From Enterocloster bolteae (lineage in GTDB: Bacteria; Bacillota_A; Clostridia; Lachnospirales; Lachnospiraceae): DNA of 9,706 nucleotides. The notes beneath the pieces were generated by a model. That model did not search any database. It saw nothing but the letters and a program-made list of their open reading frames with translations, and had not been told where the DNA came from. This document shows, piece after piece, positions 6,074 through 9,706 of the stretch (within the stretch, counting starts at the first letter, position 1; each line of letters opens with the position of its first letter). Made by a program: the position numbers and the translations under genes. The stretch lies in assembly GCA_021769025.1 (NCBI GenBank), contig JAETTS010000071.1:1-9706 (forward strand). Reading direction: 5' to 3'.

Positions 6074-7513
6074 ATGAAAAAAGTGAGAAGGATTGTTTCG
6101 ATTATATTGTCAGCTGTTGTGACAGCAGGGCTGGCAGGATGTTCCGGAGGAAATTCCGGGGGGAGTGGTGGTAACAGCACAGGAGACAGCCCGAAGGAGA
6201 CAACGACCCAGGTAGAGGCGGGAAAGGATACACAGGTTTCCGCTCAGGCAGAGGGGAAGACGACGATCTCTTACTGGACGACCAACCGTCATGATCAGGA
6301 ATATATGACAAAGAAGATTGCAGAATTTAATGATAGCAGTGAAAGCATCTACATTGATTTTCAGGTGTATGCTGATAACTATTCTCAGATGCTGGATTTG
6401 GCATTCAGCACAGGTACAGCACCGGATGTGTTTCAGCTTACAGATTTTGCTACCAATTTCTCAAAGGGATATATGATGAGCCTGGATTCCTTTTTGAATG
6501 ATACATACAAGGCAAGATTCGGCCAGGGTGCTTTTATAGAAGGAATCAACTCCTATGATGGAGAAATCTACAGCCTTCCCTATACGGCTTCGGCCTGTAG
6601 ACTGTTTTATAATCAGGATATTTTTGACCGTGTAGGCATTGCCGGACCACCGGAGACTGTGGAAGAGATGGCAGCGGATGCAAAGCTTATCACGGAGCAG
6701 TTAAGCGGAGAAGGAATCTATGGTTTTGCAGGGAATTTCAAATCAACCAAGAGCGCGGTGATGAGAAGTATTGATCCCATTGTACAGTTAAGTGGTGGAA
6801 CAAGATGCGGATTTGACTACAAAGAGGGCCGGTATGATTTTGCCAGCTACAAGCCGGTTTTGGAGTTGTTTAAGGAGATCTGCGCAACAGGGGTGGCATT
6901 CCCAGGCAGCGAGTCTCTGGACATTGATCCTTTGAGAACCCAGTTTGCAGCAGGGAATATTGGAATGTACATTTCCATAAGCCATGCGGAGCCAGGAGTC
7001 TATCTAAGCCAGTTCCCGACGGATGTAAACTGGAATTGCGCCCAGCTTCCGACTATGACCGGCCAGGTAGAGGGGAAGCAGTCTCTGTGGTTCGGCGGAA
7101 GCAATCTTGGAATCAATATCAATACTTCCCACCCGGAGGAAGCGTGGGAGGTTATGGAATTCCTTCACAGTGATGATGTGATGGGAGAGTACTATACCCT
7201 GGGCCTGGGAACGGTCATGATCCCCAGTGCCATAGAGGGAGTAGAACCGCCGGAAACCATTGCCAAGATGCCGGATCTTGCCATGAATGAAAGAGATCAG
7301 AACTGGCCCCCTCTGCCCCTCAATGTGGTGGTGGAAGGGAAAGATTATACTACGGTGGCTGTAGAGTGTATCTTTGGAATGACTGATATCGATGGAGCTA
7401 TCGAAGACTTGAATACTCGTTACAATGCTGCTTATGATAAAGTTGTGGATGGAGGGCAGGAGAGAATTCTTTATCCAAACTTTGACCCCTTGGGACAGGA
7501 TATCAGCAAGTAA
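6074..7513 (+). CDS. Extracellular solute-binding lipoprotein, sugar ABC transporter type (family 1)
   Basis: A 479-residue secreted lipoprotein that would bind a sugar or oligosaccharide at the outer face of the membrane. It starts with MKKVRRIV, a hydrophobic core and the lipobox LAGC, with lipid-anchored Cys23. A flexible Gly/Ser/Thr linker (24-60) follows. The mature domain begins at TTISYWTT (63-70) and contains family 1 hallmarks: GTAPDVFQL (114-122), the hinge-type YDGEIYSLPY (161-170), FYNQDIFDRVGI (178-189) and FAAGNIGMYI (291-300). The ATG at 6074 is chosen over 6062 because GGAGG (6064-6068) lies 5 nt upstream and the signal peptide then starts normally. No permease genes adjoin it inside the window; the next gene is a sensor kinase. 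It may feed an ABC transporter encoded beyond the window or elsewhere, or present ligand to the kinase. The bound sugar is unknown. Confidence 0.9.
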   Translation: MKKVRRIVSIILSAVVTAGLAGCSGGNSGGSGGNSTGDSPKETTTQVEAGKDTQVSAQAEGKTTISYWTTNRHDQEYMTKKIAEFNDSSESIYIDFQVYADNYSQMLDLAFSTGTAPDVFQLTDFATNFSKGYMMSLDSFLNDTYKARFGQGAFIEGINSYDGEIYSLPYTASACRLFYNQDIFDRVGIAGPPETVEEMAADAKLITEQLSGEGIYGFAGNFKSTKSAVMRSIDPIVQLSGGTRCGFDYKEGRYDFASYKPVLELFKEICATGVAFPGSESLDIDPLRTQFAAGNIGMYISISHAEPGVYLSQFPTDVNWNCAQLPTMTGQVEGKQSLWFGGSNLGININTSHPEEAWEVMEFLHSDDVMGEYYTLGLGTVMIPSAIEGVEPPETIAKMPDLAMNERDQNWPPLPLNVVVEGKDYTTVAVECIFGMTDIDGAIEDLNTRYNAAYDKVVDGGQERILYPNFDPLGQDISK

Positions 7514-7581
7514 GAGGCAGCATGAAATCAACGGACCGTAAGGAATCAAACGGCAGCAGAGGGATCACAGGAGGACAGAAT

Positions 7582-9414
7582 ATGGGAGGAAGGACAAAGA
7601 AGAAGGCAGAAGCATTTCAGAGCCTGCAGTCCAGAATCTCCCGTTCTGTCCTTTTTGGCTCACTGCTTGTATTTCTGGTAAGCTATGCCTGCCTGTATGG
7701 GTTTGTCTATCGTTATGTGTCCAGACAAAACAATGAGAACTGCAAGATACAGCTGCAGCAGACAGAATCGTATATCCACCATAAGGTCAGAAGTGTGATT
7801 GAGCGGCTGTATTATATTCAGACCAACGAGTTGTTTGACAGGAATCTGAGGAAGATCCTGTTTGAGGAGAACAAGAATAACGGGGTTCTGCTGGGGGAGA
7901 TGGCTGGCGTTCTGTCCTCCTATAAAGTGACGGAGCCGTGGCTCTCCACCATCTATCTCTATACGCCGAAAGGCAGCTATTCAGATATGACGGTTCTGAT
8001 GAATGAGCATTATGATTTTAAAGAAAGTAGCCTGTATGAGGATTTTTTGACACAGAAGAGCCCGGTTATCTGGGGAGATTTCTATTATGACCCCATTTTC
8101 ATTTCCAACCGGCCAGTGATACCGGTGATCTGCCGGTTGGAGGTAGAAGGCTGCCAGGAACCGGCCGGGCTTTTGGTCAATTTAGATCAGGCAAAGATTT
8201 CCGAATATCTCAGCCAGATTGAGGTTCCCTCCGGTGCATTTGTCGCAGTAAGTTCAGTAAAAGGGGAAGTATTTGCAGATCATATTCCATCAAAGTATGG
8301 CTGGATCCAGGCAAGGATACCAGGGATGCTTTCCCAGATGGACGAAGAGGAAGTCGTGCGGCTTAAGGAGAATGGACAGACGATTTTAGGAGGCTGGAAA
8401 CAGGTTCATGCCACACCGTGGTATGTCTTGTATTTTTATCCAGAGGATCGAATGGGACAGTTAAATGGAATCGCTGTGGCGCTTTTTTTAGTAAATCTGG
8501 GAGCGGCGGCTGGCATCTGCTTTTTTACAACCAAGGCTGTAAAAAAGATCACCGGCCCCATGGAAGAACTGGCTCATGTCATGGAGACAGTGGGGGAGAC
8601 GGATTACCAGACATCATTTTTGTACGAGAATAAGGATGAGATTGGAATTTTGACAGACAGCTTCAACCGGATGGTAGAGAATACAGAGCGGTATATTACC
8701 CGGCTGAAGGAAGAGAAGGAGAAGGTTCGCATCGAACAGCTGCTAAAGCGCAGGGCGGAACTAATTGCCCTTCAGGCCCAGATCAATCCTCATTTTCTAT
8801 ATAATACCCTGGATTCCATCCGGTGGAAGGCGGAGGAGCATGATGCAACGGAGATCAGTGCCATGGTTCAGGCTCTAGCCACGTTATTCCGAATCGATTT
8901 AAGCAGAGGCAGGGAGATGATTCCTATATCGGAAGAACTTAAGCATGTCAGCAGTTATCTGTCCATTCAGAAATACGGCTACGGGGATACTCTGGATTAT
9001 ACGATTCAGGTGGAGGAGCAGCTTTTGGATGCCTATGTACCCAAGATTATCCTTCAACCTCTTGTGGAGAATTCCATCTACCATGGACTGAAGGAAAAAG
9101 ACGAAGGCGGAACGATTCGTATTATAGGAATGGCAGATGGAAACGCCCTGCGTTTTCAGGTGTGGGATGATGGGGTTGGCATTGAGCCGAAGTTACTTGC
9201 GCGCCTGAAAGGCGGGCTTGATAAGGGTTTGGTAATGAATCGGGAAGGATATGGGATTTTCAATGTTAATGAAAGGATCCGGCTGTATTTTGGAGAAGAG
9301 TACGGCCTGACCATTGAGAATGGGCCAAAGGCAGGAGCGGTGGTGACCCTTCGGATGCCTTTGGTGGGAGAAAAAGAGGTGGAAACCTATGTATCGTATC
9401 TTGATTGCAGATGA
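7582..9414 (+). CDS. Membrane sensor histidine kinase, YesM type (HAMP, His_kinase, HATPase_c)
   Basis: A 610-residue sensor kinase that phosphorylates the adjacent response regulator. Order of parts: a basic cytoplasmic start, membrane helix 1 (about 22-46), an extracellular sensor region of some 245 residues (about 47-292), membrane helix 2 (about 295-316), a HAMP linker (about 317-370, with ENKDEIGILTDSFNRMV), a coiled stretch rich in Lys/Glu (371-395), the phosphoacceptor box AQINPHFLYNTLDSIRW with His404, and an HATPase domain with N-box LVENSIYHG (Asn497), G1 DDGVGI (529-534) and G2 GYGIFNVNERI (557-567). This box marks the LytS/YesM class. An upstream in-frame ATG at 7522 exists, but 7582 is preferred because AGGAGG (7569-7574) lies 7 nt before it; the 20 extra residues look non-conserved. 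The start is 68 nt after the binding-protein stop. The extracellular region is probably a Cache-like fold, judged by class only. Confidence 0.93.
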   Translation: MGGRTKKKAEAFQSLQSRISRSVLFGSLLVFLVSYACLYGFVYRYVSRQNNENCKIQLQQTESYIHHKVRSVIERLYYIQTNELFDRNLRKILFEENKNNGVLLGEMAGVLSSYKVTEPWLSTIYLYTPKGSYSDMTVLMNEHYDFKESSLYEDFLTQKSPVIWGDFYYDPIFISNRPVIPVICRLEVEGCQEPAGLLVNLDQAKISEYLSQIEVPSGAFVAVSSVKGEVFADHIPSKYGWIQARIPGMLSQMDEEEVVRLKENGQTILGGWKQVHATPWYVLYFYPEDRMGQLNGIAVALFLVNLGAAAGICFFTTKAVKKITGPMEELAHVMETVGETDYQTSFLYENKDEIGILTDSFNRMVENTERYITRLKEEKEKVRIEQLLKRRAELIALQAQINPHFLYNTLDSIRWKAEEHDATEISAMVQALATLFRIDLSRGREMIPISEELKHVSSYLSIQKYGYGDTLDYTIQVEEQLLDAYVPKIILQPLVENSIYHGLKEKDEGGTIRIIGMADGNALRFQVWDDGVGIEPKLLARLKGGLDKGLVMNREGYGIFNVNERIRLYFGEEYGLTIENGPKAGAVVTLRMPLVGEKEVETYVSYLDCR

Positions 9415-9706
9415 TGAGGCCGGCATTCGGGGAGGACTTGCCAGATACCTGCATATGCACACAGCGGATTTTGAGGTGGTGAAAACCGCAAAGGACGGCA
9501 TGGAAGCTTTGCGTCTGTCAGAGGAGTTTCTTCCTGAGGTGATCATTACAGACATCAACATGCCAAGGCTTGGCGGACTGGAATATCTGGAATCTTTAAA
9601 GGAGCTTCTCCCAGATTCCAAGTTTCTCGTAATCAGCGGGTATGACCGATTTGATTATGCGGTGCGCTGTCTGCGCCTGGGGGTGCGGGAGTATTTTTTA
9701 AAGCCC
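9389..9706 (+). CDS. Response regulator receiver domain, YesN-like (partial, truncated by window end)
   Basis: The first 106 codons of a response regulator, open to the window edge. It has the acidic pair Asp8-Asp9 in ILIADDE, the phosphoacceptor Asp55 in IITDINMPRLGG, Ser83 in VISGYDRFDYA and the conserved Lys105 of YFLKP, so the receiver domain is complete in its key residues. The SGYDRFDYA..LGV.EYFLKP pattern is typical of YesN-type regulators, which carry an AraC-type DNA-binding domain at the C-terminus; that part is outside the window and therefore inferred. The ATG lies inside the end of the kinase gene in another frame, overlapping by 26 nt, with GAGGTG (9376-9381) 7 nt upstream, which points to translational coupling and a cognate pair. 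Confidence 0.92.
   Translation, partial: MYRILIADDEAGIRGGLARYLHMHTADFEVVKTAKDGMEALRLSEEFLPEVIITDINMPRLGGLEYLESLKELLPDSKFLVISGYDRFDYAVRCLRLGVREYFLKP

Noticed and set aside
7522..7581. Upstream ATG start for the sensor kinase
   Set aside because: Only a weak AGAGGCAG precedes it, whereas AGGAGG lies 7 nt before the ATG at 7582. The extra residues are polar and unlike a kinase N-terminus. It remains a possible secondary start.
1..9706. CRISPR array, tRNA/rRNA, insertion sequence or phage genes
   Set aside because: I saw no regularly spaced repeats, no cloverleaf, no transposase or integrase motifs and no terminal inverted repeats in the window.

Overview
The window looks like chromosome from a gut-type Firmicute, most likely Lachnospiraceae or a related Clostridia. 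The grounds are strong AGGAGG-type ribosome binding sites with 7-8 nt spacing at most genes, moderate GC, a GPH-family sugar symporter, a YesM/YesN-type two-component pair and a Gram-positive sugar-binding lipoprotein. All complete genes lie on the + strand; the first codons of a divergent gene lie at the left edge. The genus is inference and no organism-specific marker is present.

Layout. Bases 1-27 hold the first nine codons of a minus-strand gene with a perfect AGGAGG site. Bases 28-377 are a divergent control region: overlapping -10 boxes inside an imperfect palindrome, short direct repeats on the side of the divergent gene, and a strikingly purine-rich leader of about 190 nt in front of a GH2 beta-galactosidase (378-3419). 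A GPH-family sugar:cation symporter (3550-4911) follows after a 130-nt gap that contains a perfect 12-bp palindrome. A strong intrinsic terminator (4956-5004) closes this catabolic unit.

A second unit begins after the terminator. A TATAAT-like box is followed by a three-tier imperfect hairpin of 61 nt (5092-5152) that would form close to the 5' end of the mRNA. It is followed by a metallo-beta-lactamase-fold hydrolase (5179-6012), an extracellular sugar-binding lipoprotein (6074-7513), a membrane sensor histidine kinase of the YesM type (7582-9414) and a response regulator (9389 to the window end, truncated) that overlaps the kinase by 26 nt. No terminator separates these genes.

How they may work together (inference): the symporter imports a beta-galactoside that the cytoplasmic GH2 enzyme splits, while the binding protein and two-component system sense a related extracellular sugar. 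No ABC permease genes are present between the binding protein and the kinase, so the binding protein either serves permeases encoded beyond the window or acts as a ligand-presenting partner of the kinase. The most unusual elements are non-coding: the polypurine leader of the GH2 gene and the structured leader of the hydrolase gene.
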